Positions 8,821 to 17,529 of a stretch of 64,000 bases of DNA are shown one piece after another. Origin of the DNA: Clostridia bacterium (GTDB lineage Bacteria > Bacillota > Clostridia > Christensenellales > Borkfalkiaceae); assembly GCA_017399185.1 (NCBI GenBank), contig JAFQEA010000002.1, positions 173,492-237,491 of the forward strand, given 5' to 3'. Every line of letters starts with the position of its first letter. Position 1 is the stretch's first letter. The notes below the pieces were generated by a model. It had not been told where the DNA came from. It saw only the letters and a list, made by a program, of their open reading frames with translations, and did not search any database. Position numbers and translations under genes: made by a program.

Positions 8821-11800
8821 TTATTCAAGCGTTACGTTAACGGTCTTATCGCCGTTGATAACGATTGTATTATTGTCCTTTGTCAATAATGAAGCGTCTA
8901 TTGTTAACGTGTAATTTCTTAACTTATACTGACCGCTTGTAAGCTGTGTGCCGTTTAAGGTAACTGTGTTTACCTTTACGTTACCTAAATAGATAACTGC
9001 GTTACAGCCCTTTTGGATAGTCAAGCTCTTTAAAGCCGTTTGTGTAACGCCCGTTACGGTTACCGTGAATTCATAAGCCGTAGTGCCGCCAACAGCCTTG
9101 AAGGTGTACGTGCCAACGGATAAAAGTTCAAAGTATCTTGCGTCGATGACAAGGCTTCTGCCGTTGCAGGTAAAGAAGGCGTTATCTACCCTTACGTTGC
9201 ATAAGGTCTTGTTGTAAAGTGCCGTTACAGCCTGTCTTGAATCGCCCACAACCGTTAAGCTGCCCGTGCCGTTATAGGTGTATTTATCGTTGAAGTTAGC
9301 AACTGATTTGAACGCTGCCGTACCCGAGTAAACGTTTAAGCCGAATAAGCCTTGCTTTGGCTCGTTTTCGCCTAAAACGACGTCGATAGCAAGATTGCCG
9401 TTTATGTAAGCTTTAACCTTGTTGCCCATTGCTTCAACCCTTAAAACGACGTTTGACGTGTTTACGTTAGGTGCGCTTGCCCTGCCGATTTCGCCGTTTT
9501 GCGACCACATCTTAACGATTCTTTCGTTGTTGTCGTAGTTAAAGATAATGTATTGGCTCATATCAGCGTTTGCCCTGAAGATAAACGCAGCGGCAACAGC
9601 GTCTAATGAGAACGCAACCGAGCAGTTAAAGTCACTTGCGCTCTGGCTTGATAAAATGTAGCCGTCGCCTGCAGGACTTGACGCAACGATTTGATTTTCC
9701 TTTGCTATCCACGTGCCTGAAATTATGCCGTCGGCGCTGAAAGGTATATCGCTGTCGATTGTGCCTTCGTAAACCGTTACGTCAATGCATCTTGTTTGGT
9801 TGCCGCAAGTAACCACAAGGCTTGCCTTACCCGGCTTTACAGCCTTTAAGTTAACGCCGCCTATTGTGTTTTCAAGCTCAACCACGTCGCTACCGCTTTC
9901 CAAGCTCCAGTTGATTGCATCACCTGAAGTTGAGTAAGCCGTTACAGACTTTTCTAAAGTAATAAGGGTGTCCAACTCAACGGCTTCGTCGCTGACGTAT
10001 AAAACCGTTTCGCCTTCAATTTGGGCTTCGTCACGCCAAATAGTGCCGATTTCATTAACCGTTAAGCTTTCAACGGTTACAGGCTTATCAACCGAAAGCT
10101 GTGCGCCAACCGAGTAGGGTGAAGCCAACGTTAATACGTAGAAAGGAATCTTGAAGTCGTCACAGAAGACTTCCAAGCCGCCGTTATCGGACAGAATATA
10201 GAAGTTTTGTTCGCCTGCGCTTCTTGGACCTGACGTATATCTGAAGCGATAGTCTTTAATGTTTAAGCCTGCTGAAGACGTAAATCTGCGGTCAACAAAG
10301 TAACCTTCTTCCTTGGTCCAGCCGATTTCCGTGTATTCGTTTTCGCCAACGTTAATCTTGATTGAAATTGACGCGTCGTCAGGGTTTGAAACGCTTAAAG
10401 CCATTTCAAATATATGTGTGTTTACGCTTGCCAAAAGGTTTTGACTTGCGCTGTTAATTTCTTTGTTGTTGATTGTGATAAGCTCTTTTTTATCAAAGGC
10501 CGTGCTGTCTTTAATGATAGGCGTTTGGGTTAAGATATAGCCGTTGCCTTCTTTAGCCAAGCCCCAAACGACAGGCATTGTCATACCGCTGCCGTTCCAG
10601 ACCTTTCTTGCGTTTGCGTAAATACCGCTGTCTGTCGTCGCAGGTACGCCTGCAAACCAGCTTAAGGATACAATCTTACCAAAATAATCACTGCTTTCAT
10701 CCCTTATGCTGAAGGTTTGCGTTGCGTATGAGTCCGGACCGAAGTCCATTACCTGGAAATCGCCCTGGTCGATTGCACCGCCGTTTCTATCGGTAAATAC
10801 AATGTGGTTTCCGTCATAGCTTAACTTACCAACTATGTATTCCCTTGCCGTTAAGGATAAAACCGTGTAAACGTTGCCGTCGTCTGCAGTTAAGGTAACA
10901 ACGTCAGGACATTCAGGTGTTTGCGCAACGAATTGACCTGCGTATTCCCAATCCAAAAGGTTAGCAGATTTCATAAACCAAACTTTGTTTTCCTGCTGAC
11001 CGGTAACAACCATACCCCAAAGGGTGGTTTTGCCGTTTTCAACCACTACGGGGAAAACTTTAGGGTCACGGCAAGCAACCTTGTGGTGTATGCCGTCAGC
11101 GCCCGTTGCAACCGTTTGTGGGATAAGCTTACGCTTTGTCCAGGTCATACCGCCGTCGTCGCTGGACATAATCATTTGGTCCTGCATACCGCCGTCACGG
11201 GTGTAGAAGGCAATAATACCGTTGCCCTGACCTTGTGGGAACCAATTTAACTGGTCGATAGCTTGGCTATCGCCTTTTCTGTATTCGTACGCAGAGCCTG
11301 ACCACATAAGACCAACGCCGCTACCCCAGTCTTCGTCCGGGAACAAGCAGATTGGTAATAATTCCCAATGTGCAAGGTCAGTGCTTCTTGCGTGACCCCA
11401 ATACATATCACTCCAATAGTTGCTGTATGGGTGGTGTTGGTAATATAAGTGGTAATAGCCGTCGTAATAAACTAAACCGTTAGGGTCGTTATTCCAATGT
11501 GCGTATTGTGAAAAATGATATTGGTTACGATATAATTCGGTATAGTATGAATAGTCGCTCTTGCCGTAGTAAATATCAGCAAAGGTAACCTTTGAGTTAA
11601 AGCAGTTAAAGCCAATCTGACCGCCGCCGTAGGTTGCGTTTTCAGGTAAAAGCTCTAACTCGTCAAGCTTAATAACCCTGTCAACGCCGAATCTGCGGAT
11701 ATTATCTGCATAAAACTCTGCGTAAACGCCGTCGCTTTCAGGGGTAATAACGACTTTAAGCTGAACCTTATCTAAAGTAGCAACCTTGCCGCCAACCAAG

Positions 11801-12219
11801 CGTCTTTCGCTGTCGGTCATCTTGTCGTTACCGATAAAGTAATCGGTTAAAAGCTCAACTGCGCTTGTTTGGCCGTCAACTTCGGTAAAGTAAAGCAATT
11901 TAACACGGTTTGCTTCCCTGTCCATATTGAAAACCCAATAGTTAGCGCCTTGCTCGCCACCGAAAACAAGCCCTGCAGCCACGCCCCTTTCAAAGGATAC
12001 GGTTGCCGTATAAACGAATTTATCCTGCGCGCCGTAAGACTTTTCTGAAAGAACAAAGCTGTCTTTTTCGCTTTCCATTGTGACAGTATTAAGCGTTTCA
12101 CCTTCAATGGTGATTGCGTTTGCCGTTTGCTTTTGGGTGCGAACGGCTGCTGCAAAAGCAATGCTTAAAACCGCAACTACTGCCAAAATTAAAATCTTAA
12201 AACTCTTTTTCATCATCAT
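8821..12219 (-). CDS. Secreted multidomain GH32 fructan hydrolase
   Basis: 1132 residues with a hydrophobic signal peptide (about 5-26) and no lipobox, so probably secreted. The order is: N-terminal beta-sandwich (about 35-220); GH32 propeller with nucleophile motif NNDPNG (243-248, Asp245), RDP (384-386) and acid/base ECP (Glu436); the GH32 C-terminal sandwich to about 720; a small Ig-like segment; a second concanavalin-like module (about 800-960); and C-terminal Ig-like repeats rich in Thr and Val. All catalytic residues are intact. This is probably the main extracellular endo- or exo-acting inulinase/levanase. There is no LPXTG motif or C-terminal helix, so cell attachment, if any, must be through the accessory modules. 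Confidence 0.9.
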   Translation of the reverse strand: MMMKKSFKILILAVVAVLSIAFAAAVRTQKQTANAITIEGETLNTVTMESEKDSFVLSEKSYGAQDKFVYTATVSFERGVAAGLVFGGEQGANYWVFNMDREANRVKLLYFTEVDGQTSAVELLTDYFIGNDKMTDSERRLVGGKVATLDKVQLKVVITPESDGVYAEFYADNIRRFGVDRVIKLDELELLPENATYGGGQIGFNCFNSKVTFADIYYGKSDYSYYTELYRNQYHFSQYAHWNNDPNGLVYYDGYYHLYYQHHPYSNYWSDMYWGHARSTDLAHWELLPICLFPDEDWGSGVGLMWSGSAYEYRKGDSQAIDQLNWFPQGQGNGIIAFYTRDGGMQDQMIMSSDDGGMTWTKRKLIPQTVATGADGIHHKVACRDPKVFPVVVENGKTTLWGMVVTGQQENKVWFMKSANLLDWEYAGQFVAQTPECPDVVTLTADDGNVYTVLSLTAREYIVGKLSYDGNHIVFTDRNGGAIDQGDFQVMDFGPDSYATQTFSIRDESSDYFGKIVSLSWFAGVPATTDSGIYANARKVWNGSGMTMPVVWGLAKEGNGYILTQTPIIKDSTAFDKKELITINNKEINSASQNLLASVNTHIFEMALSVSNPDDASISIKINVGENEYTEIGWTKEEGYFVDRRFTSSAGLNIKDYRFRYTSGPRSAGEQNFYILSDNGGLEVFCDDFKIPFYVLTLASPYSVGAQLSVDKPVTVESLTVNEIGTIWRDEAQIEGETVLYVSDEAVELDTLITLEKSVTAYSTSGDAINWSLESGSDVVELENTIGGVNLKAVKPGKASLVVTCGNQTRCIDVTVYEGTIDSDIPFSADGIISGTWIAKENQIVASSPAGDGYILSSQSASDFNCSVAFSLDAVAAAFIFRANADMSQYIIFNYDNNERIVKMWSQNGEIGRASAPNVNTSNVVLRVEAMGNKVKAYINGNLAIDVVLGENEPKQGLFGLNVYSGTAAFKSVANFNDKYTYNGTGSLTVVGDSRQAVTALYNKTLCNVRVDNAFFTCNGRSLVIDARYFELLSVGTYTFKAVGGTTAYEFTVTVTGVTQTALKSLTIQKGCNAVIYLGNVKVNTVTLNGTQLTSGQYKLRNYTLTIDASLLTKDNNTIVINGDKTVNVTLE

Positions 12220-12233
12220 TTCTCTCTTTATTT

Positions 12234-13139
12234 TTATTTATTGAGATATTTATTTATCGTTTCTATGGTTGGTAAGTTATCTATCGCGCCGCGGCCCGTT
12301 GTGTTTAACGCGCCTGCAACGTTCCCAAAGTGTAAAGCCTTGTCTAAAACCTGTGCGGTAAAAGGCATTTTATTGTGCTTGTCAAGGATTGAAAGCGCAC
12401 CTGCAAAAAACGCGTCGCCTGCGCCCGTAGTATCAACGGGCTTGACCTGTATGGTCGGCACTTTGCTTTTTTCGCCCTTATAGTGCCACTCGCTTCCGTC
12501 TTTACCCAAGGTTATAAGGACAAGCTTGTCCGTCAAGCCTTCAACGTAAGCTTTAGTAAAGGTTTCAACTTCGTCTTCAGAAAACTTAACAATATCAACG
12601 CTTTCCAAAATCCTTTTATAGGTTTTAACGGCGCTTTCCTTATCCTTAAAGATATCCGTGCGGTAATTAACGTCAAACGCGACCGTTTTACCTAACGCGT
12701 GCGCACGCCTTATTATATCTAATGCGTATTCCACAGAGTGGCTTTCCGACAGCATAAGCGAGCCTATGCACACAATGTCAGCGCTACTTATCAGGCTGTC
12801 TTCAACAGGGGGCAAATGGTAGTCTGCCGTGTTCTTGCGGTAAAAGCAAAAATCCCTGTCGCCTTCTTCGTTAAGCTCAACAAACGCAAGGGTTGTGTTG
12901 TGCTCATCATCTTGAGTAATGTAGGTTGTATCCATGCCAAAATCCTTGGCAAAATTTATCAAAAACCGACCTATAAGGTCACTTCCGACCCTTCCGACAA
13001 ACTTAACGTCCGCGCCGAATTTCTTAAGCGCACATGCAACGTTAAAGGGTGCGCCGCCGGCTTTTCTTTCATAAGTTGTTATTCCGTTTTTTTCTTCGCC
13101 AATCATGTCGGCAAGAATTTCACCAATGCAAAGTAACAA
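12234..13139 (-). CDS. Fructokinase, PfkB/ribokinase family
   Basis: 301 residues. The N-terminal GGAPFNVACALKKFG (about 27-41) and the C-terminal PfkB signature DTTGAGDAFFAGAL (about 237-250, catalytic Asp in GAGD) are intact. It phosphorylates fructose, or a close ketose, with ATP in the cytoplasm to give fructose-6-phosphate. It lies between the membrane-protein gene upstream (1 bp gap) and the secreted GH32 gene downstream (14 bp gap). This fits the last step after hydrolysis of imported fructo-oligosaccharides. The exact sugar specificity is inferred from the neighbours. Confidence 0.9.
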   Translation of the reverse strand: MLLCIGEILADMIGEEKNGITTYERKAGGAPFNVACALKKFGADVKFVGRVGSDLIGRFLINFAKDFGMDTTYITQDDEHNTTLAFVELNEEGDRDFCFYRKNTADYHLPPVEDSLISSADIVCIGSLMLSESHSVEYALDIIRRAHALGKTVAFDVNYRTDIFKDKESAVKTYKRILESVDIVKFSEDEVETFTKAYVEGLTDKLVLITLGKDGSEWHYKGEKSKVPTIQVKPVDTTGAGDAFFAGALSILDKHNKMPFTAQVLDKALHFGNVAGALNTTGRGAIDNLPTIETINKYLNK

Positions 13140-13140
13140 T

Positions 13141-14466
13141 TTAAACCACCGCCTTTTCAGCTTCTTCCTTCTTTATCTGCTTTTTATGCTCGCTAACCTG
13201 GTTAATGGCAAATATTATCGTTCTTACCGTCAGGATTACGAAAAACAGCACGAGCGTCAAAGCACTTATAAGATTGCGCTGAACGAAAAACGCAAGTATC
13301 AGCATAATAGCCGTTGCCGCAATGCCTGAAAACCATACGTAAGAGCCAACAATCTTGAACATCGCGCCCATTGTTTTTACGCTTTGTACACCGCACAGCT
13401 TTAATATTGAATACGCTAACAGGGTTACGACCATAGGCATAAGCGCAATAAACGGCGTAAGCATTATTACGCTCGTTGCGTAAGCGTATAGATTGACCGA
13501 TGCAACCGTGTCAAAGGCTTGTTTGATAAAGCTATCTGCCATTTGGTTTGCAACGGCTTGCGATTGGGTATCCGACACTAAAACGCCCTTTTGAACGCCG
13601 TCGTAAAAACCGTAAAATGAAACGAGTATGCCCTTTTTCGTTTCAAAGCTTACAACCATGCAATCGTCAAACACCAAAAGATATTTGTTTTGCCCGTCGC
13701 TTACGTATTGTTGGAAGTAGTAATTACGCAATAACGGAACTTTTGAGTTTGTTTCGTAAGCCGTAATTTTTGGGTAATAGTTTTCAAAATACAGCTCGTA
13801 AATCGCCCTGTTATATTGGTCATTTGTAAGCGCGTTTTCATCAAGCTTTTTTTGTAAATCTTGGGCTATAAGCCTGTTATCTTCACTTAACGTGTCAATA
13901 TATGCCTTATACGCGCTGATTGCTGCGTCGTCAAGAACAAGCGCCGCGCCCGTGTATTTAAGCTTAAAGTCAAAGTTGAGTTTAGCAACGTCAGAAAGCG
14001 TTAAATATTCTTCATACGATATAACAGTATTTTTGCCGTCGTTTGAAACGCAGTAGGCTTCAAATGCGGCAAGGGTATCGGCAGGGCGCATATCAACGAC
14101 CACGCCGTAGCCGCCAACCGAATAATTTTTATTGTCAGTCTGGCTTTCATAGGTGTTAACCAAAAGCTCGGCTTTGTATTCGCCGTCACCTATTTTAGCC
14201 TTTATTGTGTTCGTGCCAACCTGCAAGCCAATACGCATTTTTGTATCGGGGTTTGCAAAAACCGCACGCACGGTGCTTTTAAAGTCGGGCGAATTTTTAT
14301 AGTGGGCTTTGAACGGAAACATGTTTCCGCCAAAAAAGCCTATCCATAAAAACCCGAGTGCAAGTAAAAGCGCTAAAAAGAAGTTTGCATAACTACGCTT
14401 TTGGGCTTCCTTGGACGTTTTGTCCGAAAAGAAGCTTAAAAGGAAAAATCTTAACCAGTCTTTCAT
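13141..14466 (-). CDS. Integral membrane protein of unknown function beside the sugar-transport ATPase
   Basis: 441 residues; family not recognised. One membrane helix is at about 28-50, then a polar domain of about 260 residues, then about four C-terminal helices (about 320-430), with a charged Lys/Glu tail. The layout resembles DUF1189/MalA-like proteins that occur with maltodextrin transporters, but no signature residues allow that assignment. It lies 3 bp downstream of the ATPase gene and 1 bp upstream of the fructokinase gene, so it is tightly co-transcribed. A transport-accessory or sugar-sensing role is only a guess from position. Confidence 0.7.
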   Translation of the reverse strand: MKDWLRFFLLSFFSDKTSKEAQKRSYANFFLALLLALGFLWIGFFGGNMFPFKAHYKNSPDFKSTVRAVFANPDTKMRIGLQVGTNTIKAKIGDGEYKAELLVNTYESQTDNKNYSVGGYGVVVDMRPADTLAAFEAYCVSNDGKNTVISYEEYLTLSDVAKLNFDFKLKYTGAALVLDDAAISAYKAYIDTLSEDNRLIAQDLQKKLDENALTNDQYNRAIYELYFENYYPKITAYETNSKVPLLRNYYFQQYVSDGQNKYLLVFDDCMVVSFETKKGILVSFYGFYDGVQKGVLVSDTQSQAVANQMADSFIKQAFDTVASVNLYAYATSVIMLTPFIALMPMVVTLLAYSILKLCGVQSVKTMGAMFKIVGSYVWFSGIAATAIMLILAFFVQRNLISALTLVLFFVILTVRTIIFAINQVSEHKKQIKKEEAEKAVV

Positions 14467-14469
14467 AGC

Positions 14470-16044
14470 CTATTTGTTGCCGTATTCTCTCGACATAATT
14501 GATTGTTCTGTTTCCTTATCGAAAAGGTGTACGAATTGTTCGTTGAACTTAATGCTTACAGCATCGCCCGGTACTAAATCGTTCCTTTCAGGAACGGAAA
14601 CAATAAAGTCGTTGCCCTTTTCTTCCAGGCGAACGAAAAGCTGGGTTGTATTGCCTAAAACTTCCTTAATGGTAAGCGTTGCTTTAATGCCGCCGTCCGC
14701 AACCTTTATGTTTTCACCCCTTACGCCAAGGTAAACCGCGTGGGTATTGCCGTCAAGGTATTCTTCCTTAATGGTGCGCAGCTTTTCAAGGTCCAATTTA
14801 ACCGTTTGACCGTCGCTAAAGGTTGCAACAAGGTTAGCGTCAACGCGTTTAATACGAGCTTCAAAGAAGTTCATTTGCGGCGTACCGATAAAGCCTGCAA
14901 CAAACTTGTTTTCAGGATAGTCGAAAAGGTTTGTTGGCGTATCTATCTGCTGGATAACACCAAGCTTCATAACGACGATACGCGTACCCATCGTCATTGC
15001 TTCTATCTGGTCGTGCGTAACGTAAATAAATGTCGTTTTGAGCTGGTGGTGGAGCTTAACGATTTCAGCACGCATCGCAGTCCTTAATTTAGCGTCAAGG
15101 TTGGATAACGGCTCGTCAAGCAGGAACACCTTTGGGCCACGTACCATTGCGCGACCAAGCGCAATACGTTGGCGCTGACCGCCTGACATTTCCGCCGGCT
15201 TTGAGTCAAGCAATTCTTCAATACCTAAAACGCCTGCCGCCCATTGAACCTTTTCGTCAATTTCCTTTTTGGTCATGTGCACGTAGTTATATAAAGGCAC
15301 TTCTGTAACCTTATAGTACTCAAGCTCTTTTTGCGTGTCGGCAATGCGCTTTTCAAGCAGGGCTTTCTTTTCGGTGTAATAAGAAAGGTCTTTTTTAGTC
15401 TGCTCTGCCACAGCGTTTGCGTATTCAAGCCTTGCATTAAGCTTTTTATAAAGCTTTGCGTTTTCAGGGCTGTCACCGTTAAGCGCAGAAATTTGCTGGC
15501 TTAAATTATCAACCGCGTTTTTATACTCATTATCTTTTGCTTGGGCTTTAGCAATATCCTTTGCCAAAGAAAGGCTTTCGTTGCCAAGCTTTTTAAGCAT
15601 TTTGGTTATTTTAGTAACCTTTTTTTCGTCAATGGCGATTACAGGATTGCCTTGCTTATCAAGCCTTTGAACGGGCACTTTACGCATCTTTAAGCCAAAA
15701 GCAATATTGTCGTACGCGGTAAGGTGTGGATAAAGCGCATAGCTTTGGAAAACCATTGCAATGTCCCTGTCTTTAGCGTCAACGTCGTTAACCAAGCGGT
15801 CGTCAATATAAAGCTCACCACCGCTGATTTCTTCAAGACCGGCAATCATACGGAGTGTGGTTGACTTACCGCAGCCGGACGGGCCAACGAAAACGATAAA
15901 TTCGCCATCGTTAATTTGCATGTTAAAATCGCGTACGGCAACAAAATCACCGCTGCGCTTTTTAAGCTCACCCTTGGCGTTTTTCTTTACTTTGCCTACG
16001 CCCGGATATACTTTGTAAACGTGTCTTAATAATAACTTTGCCAT
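14470..16044 (-). CDS. UgpC/MsmX-type sugar ABC transporter ATPase with coiled-coil insertion
   Basis: 524 residues, whereas this family is usually about 360-380. Walker A GPSGCGKST (54-62), Q-loop Gln100, signature MSGGQRQR (286-293), Walker B VFLLDEP (306-312), switch His344 and a C-terminal TOBE-like regulatory domain are all present. Extra sequence of roughly 137 residues (about 122-258), rich in Lys, Glu, Ala and Leu with heptad-like spacing, lies between the Q-loop and the signature motif, in the helical subdomain that contacts permeases. A smaller lysine-rich insertion lies at about 17-32. It is the first gene after the 16089-16117 promoter and probably powers the permeases at 4401-6297. 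Confidence 0.92.
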   Translation of the reverse strand: MAKLLLRHVYKVYPGVGKVKKNAKGELKKRSGDFVAVRDFNMQINDGEFIVFVGPSGCGKSTTLRMIAGLEEISGGELYIDDRLVNDVDAKDRDIAMVFQSYALYPHLTAYDNIAFGLKMRKVPVQRLDKQGNPVIAIDEKKVTKITKMLKKLGNESLSLAKDIAKAQAKDNEYKNAVDNLSQQISALNGDSPENAKLYKKLNARLEYANAVAEQTKKDLSYYTEKKALLEKRIADTQKELEYYKVTEVPLYNYVHMTKKEIDEKVQWAAGVLGIEELLDSKPAEMSGGQRQRIALGRAMVRGPKVFLLDEPLSNLDAKLRTAMRAEIVKLHHQLKTTFIYVTHDQIEAMTMGTRIVVMKLGVIQQIDTPTNLFDYPENKFVAGFIGTPQMNFFEARIKRVDANLVATFSDGQTVKLDLEKLRTIKEEYLDGNTHAVYLGVRGENIKVADGGIKATLTIKEVLGNTTQLFVRLEEKGNDFIVSVPERNDLVPGDAVSIKFNEQFVHLFDKETEQSIMSREYGNK

Positions 16045-16088
16045 AAATGACTTCCTTTATATTATGAAAATATATTCTTTCATTAAGC

Positions 16089-16117
16089 ATTATACACTAC
16101 AAATTCCAATCTGGCAA
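16089..16117 (-). promoter_or_regulatory. Near-consensus promoter of the fructan locus
   Basis: On the minus strand the -35 is TTGCCA (16112-16117), the spacer is 17 bp and the -10 is TATAAT (16089-16094). It lies 45 bp upstream of the ATPase start and is the only near-consensus promoter I recognised upstream of the ten same-strand genes to the left. Confidence 0.8.
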
Positions 16118-16123
16118 GCGTTT

Positions 16124-16139
16124 TTGGAAACGTTTCCAA
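16124..16139. promoter_or_regulatory. LacI/CcpA-type operator
   Basis: A perfect 16-bp palindrome TTGGAAACGTTTCCAA with a central CG, 6 bp upstream of the -35 box. It matches both LacI-family operator style and the catabolite-responsive (cre) pattern. The LacI-type regulator at 7780-8754 is the local candidate. The position upstream of -35 also allows an activating role. Confidence 0.75.
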
Positions 16140-16199
16140 TTATTTTTATATTATTATGTCGCGCGTTACGCAGCCGCACGTGTAATGCGCGCGATAAAG

Positions 16200-16800
16200 C
16201 AGGTTTTTACCATCCTTTTGCGACAGAAGGTAATGAATAATGAATAATGAATAGTGAATAATTATGGTAATTTTCCCCGCTATTGAATCTTACGGGTTCA
16301 AACGCTTACTTAGGGCGAGACGTTGTTTCAAACGCGGTGCGTTTTTTAATGAAGAATTAAGAATTATGGTTAGTTTGCTCGTTTCACTCGCAAAGCTTAA
16401 GTAAATTTGAAAAAGGAAACGTTGTTAGTTTGGGGCGAGACGTTGTTTCAAACGCGGTGCGTTTTTTAATGAAGAATTAAGAATGAAGAATTAAGAATTA
16501 TGGCAAACTTTTTGCTTCGGCAAAAAGTTTATATTAAATTTGAAAAACTTAAGGCGTGACGTTGCTAAAAACGTTGTTAACTATTTCAAAAACGTTGTTT
16601 CAAACGCGTTGCGTTTTTAATGAAGAATTAAGAATGAAGAATTAAGAATTGTGGTCGGCAGGGCTTTGCCCTGCTTCGATATTAAATTTGAAAAACTTAA
16701 GGCGTGACGTTACTAAAAATGTTGTTAGCTAATTCAAAAACGTTGTCATCCTGAGCTTTGCATAGCAAAGCGTCAGGATCTCCTAAATTACCTGATAAGC
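16200..16800. repeat. Modular intergenic repeat cluster with hairpins
   Basis: No gene is seen in 16140-16850. It is built from reused blocks. A block starting GGGCGAGACGTTGTTTCAAA and running into GAAGAATTAAGAAT occurs at about 16313-16364 and 16433-16484, and a shorter variant at about 16591-16650. ATTAAATTTGAAAAACTTA followed by AGGCGTGACGTT occurs at about 16533 and 16681. Different short hairpins fill the same slots: an 11-bp stem with a TTCG loop (16505-16530), GCAGGGC-TTT-GCCCTGC (16658-16674), and CCTGAGCTTTGC-ATA-GCAAAGC (about 16750-16780). This resembles a family of non-coding dispersed repeats or MITE remnants. Confidence 0.75.
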
Positions 16801-16804
16801 TTGA

Positions 16805-16845
16805 ATAAAAAGTGCAAATAACCGACCTATAGCCCCACTTTTTAT
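16805..16845. repeat. Inverted repeat framing a CGACCTATAG box
   Basis: Ten-base arms ATAAAAAGTG (16805-16814) and CACTTTTTAT (16836-16845) enclose the box CGACCTATAG (16823-16832). The same 10-mer recurs at 17791-17800 and 18108-18117, each beside a hairpin. Function unknown. Confidence 0.6.
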
Positions 16846-16854
16846 AATAAAAAG

Positions 16855-16880
16855 GATTTTTGACAAAATGTCAAAAACCC
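16855..16880 (-). terminator. Intrinsic terminator of the small lipoprotein gene
   Basis: On the minus strand, TTTTTGACA-TTT-TGTCAAAAA with flanking GG/CC pairs is followed by CCTTTTTATT. It lies just after the stop codon of the gene at 16908-17435. Confidence 0.75.
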
Positions 16881-16907
16881 TTCAAGATAAGTAAAAAAAC
16901 AATAAAA

Positions 16908-17435
16908 TTACTTGGTTGCATTTATTGCATTTTCCGTACCATACCAAACATATTTATAGGTAAAGTTATATTTCTTTAGGTCAGAACGCAGTTCTTTGTT
17001 TGCTTTCTTTAAATCCTTAATTGTTTCTTCATACTCAATAATTTCTGCTTCGGTTAAGCTTTCTTTTTTATTATCCAAAATATATTCATATATTTTAATT
17101 GAGTTACGATAATATTCAGTTTCAGCTTCTACTAGCAACTCTAACATGGTCATATAATCCTTTGCAGCTTCTTCGCTTTCAAATTTGATAATCATTATAT
17201 AATCTCCGGCGTTGTTTACAGCGTAAAGGCTTGAGCAAGAACTATAAGCTTCAAACGGAAGCGACGGGTTATCTGTAATTTCAACTCTATAGCCATTTTC
17301 CACTAAATTTTTTTCTGCTGTAGCAAAATCAAATTGCGGTGTGTTTACTTTTTTTTGATTGTCGCTACACCCAAAAGCAAATAACAAGCAGCAAGCAATT
17401 AAAAGCATAGCAAAAATTTTAGTCAACTTTTTCAT
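16908..17435 (-). CDS. Small lipoprotein of unknown function
   Basis: 175 residues. The lipoprotein signal ends LFAFGC (Cys23). The mature part has a short alpha/beta region and then a Glu/Lys-rich helical segment (about 100-165) with coiled-coil character. I recognise no family. It is transcribed away from an XRE-type regulator gene 94 bp away. Its promoter, -35 TTGACT (17491-17496) and -10 TAATAT (17468-17473), has a 17-bp spacer that is exactly an 8-1-8 palindrome, so repression by the divergent regulator is strongly suggested. It has its own terminator. Confidence 0.78.
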   Translation of the reverse strand: MKKLTKIFAMLLIACCLLFAFGCSDNQKKVNTPQFDFATAEKNLVENGYRVEITDNPSLPFEAYSSCSSLYAVNNAGDYIMIIKFESEEAAKDYMTMLELLVEAETEYYRNSIKIYEYILDNKKESLTEAEIIEYEETIKDLKKANKELRSDLKKYNFTYKYVWYGTENAINATK

Positions 17436-17467
17436 AATAAAACTCCTTAAAGATATTCCTTATTAAT

Positions 17468-17496
17468 ATATTATCCTACAATTTGTAGGAAGTCAA
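17468..17496 (-). promoter_or_regulatory. Lipoprotein promoter whose spacer is a perfect operator palindrome
   Basis: On the minus strand, -35 TTGACT and -10 TAATAT are separated by 17 bp that equal the palindrome with arms TCCTACAA / TTGTAGGA around one base (17474-17490). A regulator bound there would cover the promoter completely. Confidence 0.8.
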
Positions 17497-17519
17497 GCAT
17501 TTTCCTACAATTAGTAGTA
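17483..17519 (+). promoter_or_regulatory. XRE-gene promoter overlapped by two operator sites
   Basis: On the plus strand, -35 TTGTAG (17483-17488), a 17-bp spacer and -10 TACAAT (17506-17511). The -35 lies in the perfect palindrome. The -10 lies in a second, degenerate copy (TCCTACAA-T-TAGTAGTA, 17503-17519). This fits autoregulation. Confidence 0.65.
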
Positions 17520-17529
17520 AAATATTATT

